In this document: piece after piece, positions 1-9,381 of the stretch | How the letters are laid out: every line of letters starts with the position of its first letter | Position numbering within the stretch: the stretch's first letter is position 1 | Made by a program: the position numbers and the translations under genes | Notes under the pieces: generated by a model | What the model was told of the DNA's origin: nothing | The model's database searches: none | What the model saw: the letters and a program-made list of their open reading frames with translations, nothing else | NCBI RefSeq assembly: GCF_009766085.1 | Contig: NZ_LMUF01000007.1 | Coordinates: 302,504-366,503, forward strand | Source: Burkholderia sp. S171 | GTDB taxonomy: Bacteria; Pseudomonadota; Gammaproteobacteria; Burkholderiales; Burkholderiaceae | Direction of reading: 5' to 3' | Length of the DNA stretch: 64,000 nucleotides

Positions 1-226
1 CGCGCGTGAGATTGAAGTCGCGTGAATGCTTGACTACGGCACCCGCCGCGACTTCGCCGAGTCGCAGGCCGTGCAGGTCGTACCGGTCGATCACGCCTTG
101 CAGCACGAACGTCAGCATGTCCTGATTCGATGCCGTCGAGTATGCCGTGTTGGAGCGGGCGAACGGAATCCGGTTGCTGCCGAGGATCGCAACGCGACGG
201 ACGGCGGGGAGGGCGCTCACAGTCAT
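1..226 (-). CDS. Acetyl-CoA acyltransferase (thiolase), N-terminal part
   Basis: Only the first 75 residues are inside the window; the gene continues leftwards off the edge. The ATG is at 226-224. The protein begins MTVSALPAVRRVAILGSN and continues with IPFARSNTAYSTASNQDML, the usual opening of FadI/FadA-type thiolases, where the N-terminal strand is followed by an R-x-PF-x-R segment. Thiolases cleave 3-ketoacyl-CoA with CoA, or run the reverse condensation. The active-site cysteine lies beyond the window. The gene is the last visible member of a minus-strand run of acyl-CoA dehydrogenase, reductase and hydratase genes, so a role as the thiolytic step is expected. About 100 nt separate it from the hydratase stop. 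Confidence 0.8.
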   Translation of the reverse strand, partial: MTVSALPAVRRVAILGSNRIPFARSNTAYSTASNQDMLTFVLQGVIDRYDLHGLRLGEVAAGAVVKHSRDFNLTR

Positions 227-329
227 GATGAAGTCTCGTCGAAGGATACGGCGGGCGCTTTAAGAACGGTTTCGGTTGGTGTGAGTTGCTTAGAACACCG
301 TATGATTGTGTGTAAGGCGCAAGCCCGAA

Positions 330-1253
330 TCATGGCAATTCCCACTCGAAGCGGCCGCGCAGATGCTTTCGCTCTCCCGCCATATCGCGCACTTCGAAGT
401 CGCGTCCAGTCGGAGATAAAGCCGCAGTCCACAACGTGGTTTCGGCAGGCAGGAAAATGGGTGACTTGAAGTCGCCTTGTACATCCGCGGCACCGAGTTG
501 CTTCGACGGTTGCAGAGCCGCGAGCGAGCGCGCGAGCGTCCACATGCCATGGGCGATGGCGCGCGGAAAGCCGAACGCTTTCGCCGAAAGTGCGTGCAGA
601 TGAATCGGGTTGAAGTCGCCGGACGCTTTTGCGTAGTCGCGGCCGAGTTGTGCAGGAAGCTGCCAGCGTGCTTCGCGGATCAAAGCAGGCGGCGCCGTAT
701 CGGCCTGAAGTATGGACGCATAACCCCGGCCCGCGACACCGCGCTTCAGATACACACTGTCGGCATCCCAGACCGCTTCACCACCGCGATAGATCCGCGT
801 ATGCAACGTGAACGCTTGCCCCTTGTCGTGAGCCACCAGCGCGCCGCTTTCCACTTCAACGCGTAATGCCTGTCCGGAGTGCAGCGTGCGCCGCAAGCGC
901 ACGCTGTTCGATACATGCACGAGACCCATCGCGGGCCACGGAAACGCCGGATCGGTAAGCAGCATCAGGTGCAGCGGGAACGCCATCACGTGAGGGAAGG
1001 TGACCGGCACGCCTTGCTCGGGGATAAAACCGCATACGCGCGCATAGCGGCCGATCTGTTCGGGATCGAGTGCCACGCTTGGGCGCACGAGGCGCAGCGG
1101 CGGTAGTTCGGCGACTCCCTCCGGGCGCTTGAAAATGCCCTGCAGCGCACGGCCGTAGAGTTTCACGGGTGGCGGCAGGGACTCGAGGATTACCGTGCGC
1201 ATGCGGGGCGAACCCGACGGCGAGCTTGATGGAAGCGGCATGCCCATGGTCAT
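330..1253 (-). CDS. MaoC-family (R)-specific acyl-CoA hydratase/dehydratase
   Basis: A double hot-dog protein of 307 residues. The C-terminal half carries the hydratase-2 motif GDFNPIHLHALSAKAFGF followed by AIAHGMW; the catalytic Asp is about D213 and His about H218, as in MaoC/R-hydratases that hydrate enoyl-CoA. The N-terminal half looks like a degenerate hot-dog. An open frame extends to 1277, but I chose the ATG at 1253 because it overlaps the stop of the upstream reductase in an ATGA arrangement, typical of translational coupling. It sits between the FabG-like reductase and the thiolase, so it probably hydrates the enoyl-CoA made by the FadE in the same operon. Substrate chain length cannot be told. 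Confidence 0.85.
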   Translation of the reverse strand: MTMGMPLPSSSPSGSPRMRTVILESLPPPVKLYGRALQGIFKRPEGVAELPPLRLVRPSVALDPEQIGRYARVCGFIPEQGVPVTFPHVMAFPLHLMLLTDPAFPWPAMGLVHVSNSVRLRRTLHSGQALRVEVESGALVAHDKGQAFTLHTRIYRGGEAVWDADSVYLKRGVAGRGYASILQADTAPPALIREARWQLPAQLGRDYAKASGDFNPIHLHALSAKAFGFPRAIAHGMWTLARSLAALQPSKQLGAADVQGDFKSPIFLPAETTLWTAALSPTGRDFEVRDMAGERKHLRGRFEWELP

Positions 1254-2680
1254 GCTCCGATCAGGCTTTGTCCGCACACGCGCACCACGTTGCCGGTGAT
1301 GCCGGCGCTAGCCGGACTGGCGAGCCACGCGATTGTCTCTGCTACGTCCACAGGCTGGCCACCCTGGCTCATCGAGTTCATGCGCCGTCCGGCTTCACGA
1401 AGTCCCAGCGGAATCCGGGCGGTCATCTGCGTTTCGATGAACCCCGGCGCGACCGCGTTGATCGTGATGCCTCGTGCGCGTAGCGGTTCCGCCATGCTTT
1501 GCACGCGGCCGATCACGCCTGCCTTCGAGGTCGCGTAATTGGTCTGGCCGAGATTGCCGGCAATGCCGCTGATCGACGATACCCCTATGATCCGGCCGCC
1601 TGCATGCAGCACGTTCTGATCAAGCAGCAAGTCATCGATGCGTTCCTGCGCCGAGAGGTTTACATCGATCACGCTGTCCCACGCGGCTTCCGCCATCTTC
1701 GCGATAGTCTTGTCGCGCGTGATGCCGGCGTTGTGCACGACGATATCGATACCGCCCATGGCCAGCAGCGCGGCCGCGATGGTCTCGGGTGCTTCGGGTG
1801 CGGCGATATCCGCGACGATCGCCGAGTGTGCTCCAAGCGACGGCCACGCATCTTCCAGCGCGAGCATGGTCTGGTCGAGCGCGTCCTGTGCCTGAGGGAC
1901 ATCCAGCCCGATCACGTGCGCGCCACGATCGGCGAGGACTTGCGCGATCGCTGCTCCAATCCCACGCGCCGCCCCCGTCACGAGCGCACGTTTGCCCGCG
2001 AGCGGCTGATTCCAGTCGACGGGCTGCGTGAGCGGCGTGGTGTCGATATGCACGACTTGCCCCGATACATACGCCGAGCGCGGCGAGAGCAGAAAACGCA
2101 GCGCCCCTTCAATATCGGCGCCCGGTTCCACCTGAACCAGATTCGCAGAAATGCCGCGGCGCGCTTCCTTGCCGAGCGAACGCGTCATGCCTTCCAGCGC
2201 CCGTTGCGCGGTCCAGGCACGCGGTGAAGCGCAGGATTCGGGCGGAAGTCCCAGCACGACGATACGGCCGCTCTTCGCCACTGACCGGATTGCATCGTGG
2301 AAGAAGCCGTATAGCGCATGAAGTTGCGTGCTGTCGGTGATACCCGTTGCGTCGAAGATCAGCGCCTCCACCCGATCGTTCGGCGGCCCGCCGGGCGAGC
2401 GCGGTTCGAAGCGTCCGCTCATGGCGCCATGTCTTGCCGCGACGGACAACCAGCCAAGCGCGCTTTCGTGGGCCACGCTCGTCATGCCGAGGGAAGTCAG
2501 CAGCGTAATCAATGGCTCGAACAGCGTAGGCGACGGACCCGCGCCGATCGCTGCCATACCGTCGAATTCCGCGCGGCCTTGTGCATGCCGGCGCAATACT
2601 TCCGGCTGAGGCAAGCCGATGGAACGCGCGACACTCGCGCCGAAGGGGGAATTGACGAAGTCGAGATAACGATCTTTCAT
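1250..2680 (-). CDS. Long FabG-like 3-oxoacyl-ACP/CoA reductase (SDR)
   Basis: A 476-residue high-molecular-weight FabG type. The C-terminal 250 residues are a full short-chain dehydrogenase: TGAARGIG cofactor loop at 235-242, NAG at 317-319, the SSISG serine region near 368-372 and the YATSK catalytic Tyr/Lys (Y382, K386). The N-terminal 220 residues are a second, degenerate Rossmann-like domain, as in long FabG4-type proteins. It should interconvert 3-oxoacyl and 3-hydroxyacyl thioesters with NAD(P)H. The stop overlaps the start of the MaoC gene by 4 nt and it begins 36 nt after fadE, so it is part of one transcription unit. Confidence 0.88.
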   Translation of the reverse strand: MKDRYLDFVNSPFGASVARSIGLPQPEVLRRHAQGRAEFDGMAAIGAGPSPTLFEPLITLLTSLGMTSVAHESALGWLSVAARHGAMSGRFEPRSPGGPPNDRVEALIFDATGITDSTQLHALYGFFHDAIRSVAKSGRIVVLGLPPESCASPRAWTAQRALEGMTRSLGKEARRGISANLVQVEPGADIEGALRFLLSPRSAYVSGQVVHIDTTPLTQPVDWNQPLAGKRALVTGAARGIGAAIAQVLADRGAHVIGLDVPQAQDALDQTMLALEDAWPSLGAHSAIVADIAAPEAPETIAAALLAMGGIDIVVHNAGITRDKTIAKMAEAAWDSVIDVNLSAQERIDDLLLDQNVLHAGGRIIGVSSISGIAGNLGQTNYATSKAGVIGRVQSMAEPLRARGITINAVAPGFIETQMTARIPLGLREAGRRMNSMSQGGQPVDVAETIAWLASPASAGITGNVVRVCGQSLIGA

Positions 2681-2716
2681 GCCTGCCTGAAAACGGTTTA
2701 GCGCTTATGTGAAGGG

Positions 2717-5221
2717 TCACGCATGGATTTCCTCGGGCTCGCTCGCCAGCGCTTCCTGGCGTTTCTTCAATGCGTCGAGCATACCGAAATCCGCGCCGAA
2801 GTCATCGACCTTGACGACTTCCACGCCGTAACGTGCATAGTCGGAGAGTACCTGACGTTCGGTCGCATCGATCAAACCGCGCGTTTCGCAGGCCGCAGCC
2901 CACGCGTCGAGATCGGGCAGGCTTTGCGGCATCGGCGGGATCTGCCTGGCCTTGACCGCATCGCGCAGCTTGTGTTCGATCTCGGCATAGCGCGGGCTGA
3001 GCGCGAACATTAACTCGCCGTAACCCAGCGGATCGATATGCACGGGCGGTGCGTACGAGTCGCCAATCAGACGCTCGCGAGCGTCACCCGGCGTTGTCAT
3101 CAACTCGGCTATAGCTGTTCCCAACCGATCTCCCGGCACGCGATGCGGCATGCCGAAAGGAAACGCCAGCACGCGCACGAAGCCTGCTGCGAGCGGCTTC
3201 GGATAGTTGGAGAGTACGCCTTCGAAGGCCGTTTGCGTTTGATGCAGCGCATCTTCGACACCCCAGCGCACGAGCGGAAGATCGGCTTCAGGGCGGCCAT
3301 CGTCTTCGAAGCGCTTGAGTGTGGCCGAGATCAGGTAGAGCTGCGAGAGGATATCGCCGAGTCTTGCCGACAGGCGTTCGCGCCGTTTCAGTTCACCACC
3401 GAGCGCGAACATCGATACATCCGCGAGCAGTGCGAATGCCGTAGCGAAGCGAGTGGCCGCGCGATAGTAGGGCACAAGACGGGCGTCGGCGCGGGTGGGT
3501 TTGGGGATCAGCGCGCTGCCACCCAACGCGAACACGAAGCTGCGCACCGCATTCGATGCCGTGAAATTCGCGTGGCTGAAGAAGGCGCAGTCAAAATCAC
3601 GCAGGCCTTTGGCGCGGTCGGCATTGCGGGTAGCGGTCATCTCTTTCAGCACGTACGGATGACAGCGGATCGCACCCTGACCAAAAATAATGAGGCTTCG
3701 AGTGAGAATATTCGCGCCTTCGACCGTGATCGAGATGGGCACTTGTTGATACGCACGGGCGAGGAAATTCGATGGCCCCATGCAGATGCCCTTGCCCGCG
3801 ACCACGTCCATGCCGTCGTTGATCACTTTGCGTGCACGCTCGGTGATGTGATATTTCGCGATCGCGGAAATCACCGATGGCTTCTCGCCAAGATCAACGC
3901 CTTGCGCCGACAAGCGCCGCGCCGCGTCCATCACATACAGGTTGCCGCCCATGCGCCCGAGCGCTTCCTGAACGCCTTCGAACTTGCCGATCGCCGTGCG
4001 GAACTGCCGGCGTACGGCCGAATACGCACCGGTGCCGCGCACGGCAAGCTTCGCCATGCCCACGTTCGATGACGGCAGCGAAATGGCGCGTCCCGCGGCA
4101 AGACATTCCATCAGCATGCGCCAGCCGTTACCCACTTGTTCGCGCCCGCCGATCACCCAGTCAAGCGGGATGAATACATCGTTGCCCCAGTTCGGGCCGT
4201 TCTGGAAAACCGCATTCAGGGGCCAGTGACGGCGGCCGATATTCACGCCGGGATGACCGGTCGGGATCAGCGCGCAGGTGATGCCGGCTTCATCGGCGGT
4301 GCCCAGCAGATGGTCGGGATCGAGCGCGCGAAACGCGAGGCCGAGGACCGTCGCGATCGGTCCAAGCGTGATGTAGCGCTTCTCCCATGTCACGCGAAAG
4401 CCGAGCGTTTCGCGGTCCTCATGCAACCCCTTGCACACGATGCCCACGTCGGGAATCGCCGCCGCATCCGATCCGGCGTAGGGGCTCGTCAATGCGAAGC
4501 AGGGGATTTCATCGCCGCGAGCAAGGCGCGGCAGATAGTGGTCCTTCTGTGCTTCGGTGCCGTAGTGCATCAGCAATTCGGCGGGGCCGAGTGAGTTGGG
4601 AACCATCACTGAAACCGCTGCGGCCGAGCAGCGCGTGGCGAGTTTCATGATGACCTGCGAATGCGCGTAGGCGGAAAATTGTTTGCCCCCGTATTGCTTC
4701 GGAATGATCATGCCGAGGAAGCCCTTCGACTTGATGAACTGCCACGCTTGCGGCGACAAATCTTGCCAGACTGCCGTCGTTTCCCAGTCGTTCGCGAGAT
4801 CGCAGAGTTGGGTGCATTCCGTATCGATGAACGCGCGCTCTTCGGCCGTGAGCACCGGTGCGCCGAGTGCGAGCAGCGTGTCCCACCTCGGGCGCCCGGA
4901 GAACAACGCTGCGTCCCACCAGACCGTGCCGGCTTCGATTGCATCGCGTTCAGTCGGCGACATCTCCGGCAGGATCTTGCGGAACAGGTCAAAGATGGAT
5001 TTTGTTAGTAGTGCACGGCGCAGCGGCTTGATGGCAAGCACGAGCGCGGGCAGCACGAAGACAATTGCAAGGAGCACTGTGACGACTGGTCCGGTTACCC
5101 CCGCGAACCAGCCGATGGCCACCCAGATCATTGTCCACGCGAGCCACGCGGCGGCGGGCGCTTGCAGATACAGCAAAGCGCCGCTCACGATAAACAGTGC
5201 GACCACGAAGCTGGCTGTCAT
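2717..5221 (-). CDS. fadE: Long-form acyl-CoA dehydrogenase FadE
   Basis: 834 residues, close to the roughly 815 of E. coli FadE and far longer than ordinary 390-residue acyl-CoA dehydrogenases. The first 70 residues hold two or three hydrophobic segments (starting MTASFVVALFIVSGALLYL), consistent with membrane attachment. The central part has the acyl-CoA dehydrogenase fold, including TSPYAGSDAA and FAYAHSQ-type stretches, and the C-terminal 280 residues are the extra domain of the FadE family. It performs the FAD-dependent first step of beta-oxidation, acyl-CoA to enoyl-CoA. It is followed within 36 nt by the reductase gene and preceded by a TetR regulator gene 111 nt upstream. Confidence 0.93.
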   Translation of the reverse strand: MTASFVVALFIVSGALLYLQAPAAAWLAWTMIWVAIGWFAGVTGPVVTVLLAIVFVLPALVLAIKPLRRALLTKSIFDLFRKILPEMSPTERDAIEAGTVWWDAALFSGRPRWDTLLALGAPVLTAEERAFIDTECTQLCDLANDWETTAVWQDLSPQAWQFIKSKGFLGMIIPKQYGGKQFSAYAHSQVIMKLATRCSAAAVSVMVPNSLGPAELLMHYGTEAQKDHYLPRLARGDEIPCFALTSPYAGSDAAAIPDVGIVCKGLHEDRETLGFRVTWEKRYITLGPIATVLGLAFRALDPDHLLGTADEAGITCALIPTGHPGVNIGRRHWPLNAVFQNGPNWGNDVFIPLDWVIGGREQVGNGWRMLMECLAAGRAISLPSSNVGMAKLAVRGTGAYSAVRRQFRTAIGKFEGVQEALGRMGGNLYVMDAARRLSAQGVDLGEKPSVISAIAKYHITERARKVINDGMDVVAGKGICMGPSNFLARAYQQVPISITVEGANILTRSLIIFGQGAIRCHPYVLKEMTATRNADRAKGLRDFDCAFFSHANFTASNAVRSFVFALGGSALIPKPTRADARLVPYYRAATRFATAFALLADVSMFALGGELKRRERLSARLGDILSQLYLISATLKRFEDDGRPEADLPLVRWGVEDALHQTQTAFEGVLSNYPKPLAAGFVRVLAFPFGMPHRVPGDRLGTAIAELMTTPGDARERLIGDSYAPPVHIDPLGYGELMFALSPRYAEIEHKLRDAVKARQIPPMPQSLPDLDAWAAACETRGLIDATERQVLSDYARYGVEVVKVDDFGADFGMLDALKKRQEALASEPEEIHA

Positions 5222-5332
5222 GACGACCTCTCTTGTTGTTGTTCGATAGTGTGCGCGGGAACGGCACGGAGGCGGTGTGCATTGGCAGCTTAATCTTCAG
5301 CACATTACATTCCCGGCGCGTGCGTTCTCCGT

Positions 5333-6208
5333 TCAAGCAGTGGCATGTTGCGACGCGGTATCGTGCATGAACGGACTTGCGCTTAAAGGGGCCGACGTCA
5401 ACGCTGTTGCGCTATGGGAGACCGGTTCGCGCTCAGCGAACATGGCGGCGAACGGACAGGCTCCGCTTGGGGGAGAGAGAGGCGCTTTGAGCGCGGCCAC
5501 CATGACCAGCGCAAGGCGGCCAATTAATTGCGAGTCCTCCAGACGCTGCCCCTGCGCGAAATCGGCGATAAGGCTGCTCGTATCGGCCCCGGCGAGAATG
5601 CCGCTCAGCGAGCCGATGCAAAAGTGCAGCCGCCAGCCCAGTTCTTCGCGAGGCAAATGCGGCAGCACGGTTTGAAACGCGCAGAAGAAACGCTCGGCGA
5701 CATCGGCATAGATTCCGCGCAGGAAATGACGAATGAATGGCGACGGATCGGTGTAGGCGCGGCCGAGGAGACGCAGCAACGCAGGGCCGCTTTTGTCGAT
5801 GCAGCGGGATTGCTGAAGCGCCGGGATGAACATCGCGCCAAGGATGTGCTCGCAGGTGAGTTGCGAACCCAGCGAAGACTGGAAGCGTTCGAGCAAGGCC
5901 AGGCGGTTCTGGTTGAGGCCGTCGAGGCGGCGAGTGAGCATGGCGTGGATCAGCGCGTCCTTGCCGCCGAAATGATAGTTCACGGCGGCCAGGTTTGCAT
6001 CGGCGCGAGCGGTGATGAGCCGCATCGACATGGCTTCGTAACCCGCGTCAATGAAAAGCGCTTCGGCGGCGTCGAGCAAGCGCGTCTTGGTGTCGCCGGA
6101 CGCTCGTGAAAACAGACGTGAGGACACACGTGAAGGCGCGCGACTGGATGGGTTAAGCGTGGAACGGGTAGGCACTGGCGTCTCCGGGACCTTTGAAACG
6201 GTCCACAT
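5333..6208 (-). CDS. TetR/AcrR-family transcriptional regulator
   Basis: 291 residues as read from the ATG at 6208. The TetR helix-turn-helix is displaced to about residues 40-85 (TKTRLLDAAEALFIDAGYEA, then LAAVNYHFGGKDALI), after a low-complexity Ser/Arg/Pro-rich lead of about 38 residues with no clear ribosome binding site, so the true start may lie downstream. The C-terminal ligand domain is of the long TetR_C type common next to fadE operons. It lies immediately upstream of fadE on the same strand and is probably its fatty-acyl-responsive repressor. An AT-rich stretch with a TTAATTAA core lies just upstream (about 6234-6241). Confidence 0.85.
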   Translation of the reverse strand: MWTVSKVPETPVPTRSTLNPSSRAPSRVSSRLFSRASGDTKTRLLDAAEALFIDAGYEAMSMRLITARADANLAAVNYHFGGKDALIHAMLTRRLDGLNQNRLALLERFQSSLGSQLTCEHILGAMFIPALQQSRCIDKSGPALLRLLGRAYTDPSPFIRHFLRGIYADVAERFFCAFQTVLPHLPREELGWRLHFCIGSLSGILAGADTSSLIADFAQGQRLEDSQLIGRLALVMVAALKAPLSPPSGACPFAAMFAEREPVSHSATALTSAPLSASPFMHDTASQHATA

Positions 6209-6363
6209 TCTGGAAATGGTCGAGTAAAGCCTTTAATTAAAACGGGCGTTCTAATCAAGATAAAAAGCTTTGGCGATATCGACAAGCCATTTTGTGGAGC
6301 GCGGTCTCTAGAAAGAGAACGATCGTGCGGGAGATGGGGAGCGACTGAGTTAAATCTAGTGGA

Positions 6364-6388
6364 AAAATGGGGACGCGGGCGCGTCCCC
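6364..6388 (-). terminator. Rho-independent terminator after the MFS gene
   Basis: A perfect 8-bp inverted repeat (GGGGACGC/GCGTCCCC) with a 4-nt loop at 6369-6388. On the minus strand it is followed by ATTTTTCC. It lies 15 nt beyond the stop codon of the minus-strand MFS gene and before the tetR promoter region. Confidence 0.85.
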
Positions 6389-6403
6389 ATCGAATAAAAA
6401 TCC

Positions 6404-7630
6404 TTAAACCGAACTTGTCGCCCCAACTTGCTGAGCCGACTCGGTCATGTCAATACCGCGCCGCTCGCGGCTAAAGAGAATAAGCCCCGCGATCACCACG
6501 GCGACCGTGCCGCCGACCAGCGCCATGGCAAGGCCGTAGTTATTGCCATTCTTGATAGCGATAGACGCCTGCATGGTCGCATTGACCGATGCCAGCAGAT
6601 TGCCCAACTGATAAATCAGCCCGGGGAACGTAGCGCGAATCTCATCGGGCGAAATCTCATTCAGGTGAACCGGGATCACGCCCCAAGCTCCTTGAACAGA
6701 GATTTGCATCAGGAACGCGCCAGCGGCGAGAGCTACCGGGCCAGTTGAGAACGCCCAAAGGGGCAATACCGGCAACGCGATTAAAGCGGCAATGAAAATT
6801 GCCCAGCGGCGCCCGATTTTCTCCGACATGGACCCGAAGAACAGGCCGCCACAGATTGCCCCGACATTCAGGACAATGGTAATGAGCGCAACCGTGTGTG
6901 GATCGAAGTGATGCTGTTCGCGCAGGAAGGTCGGATAAAGATCCTGGGTGCCGTGCGAGAAGAAGTTAAACGCGGTCATCAAGACAATCGCGTAAATCGA
7001 CAACTTCCAGTTTTCCTTGAGCGTCTTCAGCAAGCCGGGCCGTGGCCGCTTTTCCATGGCCTTCCATGCCGGCGATTCCGGCACGTGCGCGCGCACATAT
7101 AAAACCAGCAGCGCAGGCGCCACGCCGATAAAGAACATTCCGCGCCAGCCAACATATTGATACGCGACGCCAAAGACGATGGAAGCCAGCAGATAGCCGC
7201 TCGGATAACCCGCTTGCAAAAGACCCGAGACAAAGCCACGTGCTTTGGTCGGCACGGTTTCCATGGTGAGGGCCGAGCCCACGCCCCATTCACCGCCCAT
7301 GGCAATGCCGAACAGCGAGCGCAATATGAGCAGCGTCAAGAGGTTCGGTGAGAAGCCCGACAACATTTCCAACAGCGAATAAATGGCGATGTTGACCATC
7401 AAGGTCGGGCGCCGACCGTACTTGTCGGCAAGACGACCGAAGATCAGCGCTCCTATAGGGCGCATCGCAAGCGTCAGGGTAATGCCCAAAGCGACCGACG
7501 GAATCTTCGTATTGAATTCAGCGGCGATATCTTTCAAAACGAAAACCATTAGAAAGAAATCGAAGGCATCGAGTGTCCAGCCTAAATAGGCCGCAATCGT
7601 CACGTTTCTTTGTTCTCGCGTCCAGCTCAT
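6404..7630 (-). CDS. MFS carboxylate transporter (sialate:H+ symporter type)
   Basis: 408 residues with twelve predicted membrane segments. The start MSWTREQRNVTIAAYLGW and the LDAFDFFLMVF segment in TM1 are typical of the SHS group (lactate/pyruvate or sialate proton symporters). The MFS signature GRLADKYGRRP lies between TM2 and TM3, GSMSEKIGRRWA is its counterpart in the second half, and AMGGEWGVGSAL marks TM4. It is expected in the inner membrane importing a monocarboxylate with protons. It has its own terminator and is divergent from a second MFS gene across a 392-nt gap, so it is probably monocistronic. Substrate is not determined by sequence. Confidence 0.88.
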   Translation of the reverse strand: MSWTREQRNVTIAAYLGWTLDAFDFFLMVFVLKDIAAEFNTKIPSVALGITLTLAMRPIGALIFGRLADKYGRRPTLMVNIAIYSLLEMLSGFSPNLLTLLILRSLFGIAMGGEWGVGSALTMETVPTKARGFVSGLLQAGYPSGYLLASIVFGVAYQYVGWRGMFFIGVAPALLVLYVRAHVPESPAWKAMEKRPRPGLLKTLKENWKLSIYAIVLMTAFNFFSHGTQDLYPTFLREQHHFDPHTVALITIVLNVGAICGGLFFGSMSEKIGRRWAIFIAALIALPVLPLWAFSTGPVALAAGAFLMQISVQGAWGVIPVHLNEISPDEIRATFPGLIYQLGNLLASVNATMQASIAIKNGNNYGLAMALVGGTVAVVIAGLILFSRERRGIDMTESAQQVGATSSV

Positions 7631-8022
7631 TACCGTAATCTCCCCATTCGCGTAATTGATTAATCATGACGTTGTGACCAAGCCCTTCTCTGCGCCGCGC
7701 CGAATAAGGCGCTCGGCTGGTGTCGGCAGGTTGGAGTGTACGCCGCTGTTTAATTGGATGCTCGCAACGATCACGCAAACTGGTATTAACCCCGGTATGG
7801 TTTCATGTTTTCTGTGCAATGCGTCAATCGGATAGCTTTCGGTTAAGTCAGTAAATTAAAGGAAATGAAAGTTAATTGAATTATTTTTGTATTAAATCGC
7901 TAATGAGGGTGAAGATCAGGCGTAGTTCACCTGAGGGCAAGACATCGGTTCACTTACGGACAAGTGCGTTGACCGGCCAAAATTGATACTGGGCGCATCG
8001 AAACGAGACCCGCCGAGCCCAC
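7631..8022. other. Intergenic region between two divergent MFS genes
   Basis: No credible ORF. The middle (about 7845-7910) is distinctly AT-rich for this genome and should carry the divergent promoters. A perfect 10-bp palindrome TGATTAATCA lies at 7657-7666, 27 nt upstream of the minus-strand MFS start, and could be an operator. No regulator gene is adjacent to say which protein would bind. Confidence 0.5.
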
Positions 8023-9375
8023 ATGTCCACTACTCCCCATGCCCGATGGCACTATGTCTTCATCTCGGCTTTCCTCGGCACCGCAATCGAACAGTACGAT
8101 TTCCTGCTCTATGGCACGGCTTCCGCGCTCGTATTCAACAAGATATTTTTCCCGAATCTCGATCCGCTGGCGGGCACCATCGCAGCGCTGGGGACCTACG
8201 CGGCGGGGTACTTCGCACGCGGTGCCGGGGCGCTGATCTGCGGGCACTTCGGCGATCGTATCGGCCGCAAGACGTTGTTGCTGACAACCCTCCTTGTCAT
8301 GGGCGTGGCCTCCACGCTGGTTGGTTGTCTACCTACGTATGCGGCCATTGGTATCTGGGCGCCCATTCTGCTGACCACGTTGCGCGTGTTGCAGGGATTC
8401 GCCATCGGCGGTGAGCAGAGCGGGGCAATCGTGCTTGGGGTCGAAAGCGCGCCGGCGAATCGCCGTGGCCTTTATGGGAGCTGGAGCAATTCAGGCAGCT
8501 ATGGCGGCGCGCTGCTCTCTACGGGGGCGCTCCTGTTGACATCGTTATTGCCGGAGCATGATTTCCTGTCGTGGGGATGGCGCGTGCCGTTCCTCTTCAG
8601 CGCGGTGCTGGTTGTCATGGGCCTGTTGGGACGCGCCCGGTTGCCCGAGACACAGGAGTTCAAGCAGTTGCAGGCAACTGATTCGGTCGCGCGGTTTCCG
8701 CTACGGGACCTGCTGCGCGATAAGCGTCGTGAGGTTGTGATCGTCTTCATGGCGAGGCTCGGCGAGATCACGTGGTCAGTCTTCGTGTTGCTGTTCTCGG
8801 TCGCTTACGTGACGGTGCAGCTCAAGTTGCCAAGGTCGGTCGTTCTCGGCGCGATCATGGCCGGCGCGTCCTTGGGCGTATTCATGGTGCCGCTGTTCGC
8901 GGCGCTGTCGGATCGGATCGGCCGCAAGCCACTCTACCTGTTTGGATTGATCGTCTGCGCGGTGTATGTATGGCCGTATTTCAGCCTGCTGAACACGCGC
9001 GACCCGGCGCTTATCACGCTCGCTATCGTGGTTGCGCTGGGCGTCGTGCATCCGCTGATGTACGGGCCGCGAGGCGGTTTCTTTGCGGACATGTTCGATG
9101 TCCGCGTGAGATTCTCGGGTGTTTCCATTGGCGCTATCGGCGCGGTGGTTGGTGGCGGGATCAACCCGGTTATCTGTTCGTCGCTGCTCGCACATCGCGC
9201 GGGAGATCCCTCGGGTGTTGCGCTGTATATCACGATCAGCACGTTGATTGCGGCGTGTTTTGTTGCGTTTGCTCCGCGCGGTTCAGCAGCGCGGCACGCG
9301 TCGTCTGCGGCCACGCCAACAAGCACTGAAACAGCCACCCATGCCGCGGCCATTTCGCAGGCGAATCAATTGTGA
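8023..9375 (+). CDS. MFS metabolite:H+ symporter (MHS family)
   Basis: 450 residues, about twelve membrane spans. TM1 has the MHS-type stretch AFLGTAIEQYDFLLYGTA. The loop signature GHFGDRIGRKT follows, TM4 contains QGFAIGGEQSGAIVL, and the second half has ALSDRIGRKPLYL. MHS proteins co-transport organic acids or betaines such as citrate, alpha-ketoglutarate, shikimate or proline betaine with protons. The Ala/Thr-rich tail of about 30 residues is cytoplasmic. It ends 6 nt before the class II aldolase gene, so the pair is very probably co-transcribed, and an AraC regulator follows. It likely imports the aldolase substrate or a precursor. Confidence 0.88.
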   Translation: MSTTPHARWHYVFISAFLGTAIEQYDFLLYGTASALVFNKIFFPNLDPLAGTIAALGTYAAGYFARGAGALICGHFGDRIGRKTLLLTTLLVMGVASTLVGCLPTYAAIGIWAPILLTTLRVLQGFAIGGEQSGAIVLGVESAPANRRGLYGSWSNSGSYGGALLSTGALLLTSLLPEHDFLSWGWRVPFLFSAVLVVMGLLGRARLPETQEFKQLQATDSVARFPLRDLLRDKRREVVIVFMARLGEITWSVFVLLFSVAYVTVQLKLPRSVVLGAIMAGASLGVFMVPLFAALSDRIGRKPLYLFGLIVCAVYVWPYFSLLNTRDPALITLAIVVALGVVHPLMYGPRGGFFADMFDVRVRFSGVSIGAIGAVVGGGINPVICSSLLAHRAGDPSGVALYITISTLIAACFVAFAPRGSAARHASSAATPTSTETATHAAAISQANQL

Positions 9376-9381
9376 AAGCGC

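Noticed and set aside
26..469. 147-codon plus-strand frame at the left edge
   Set aside because: Opposite the thiolase start and hydratase end; no motif, typical GC-rich shadow.
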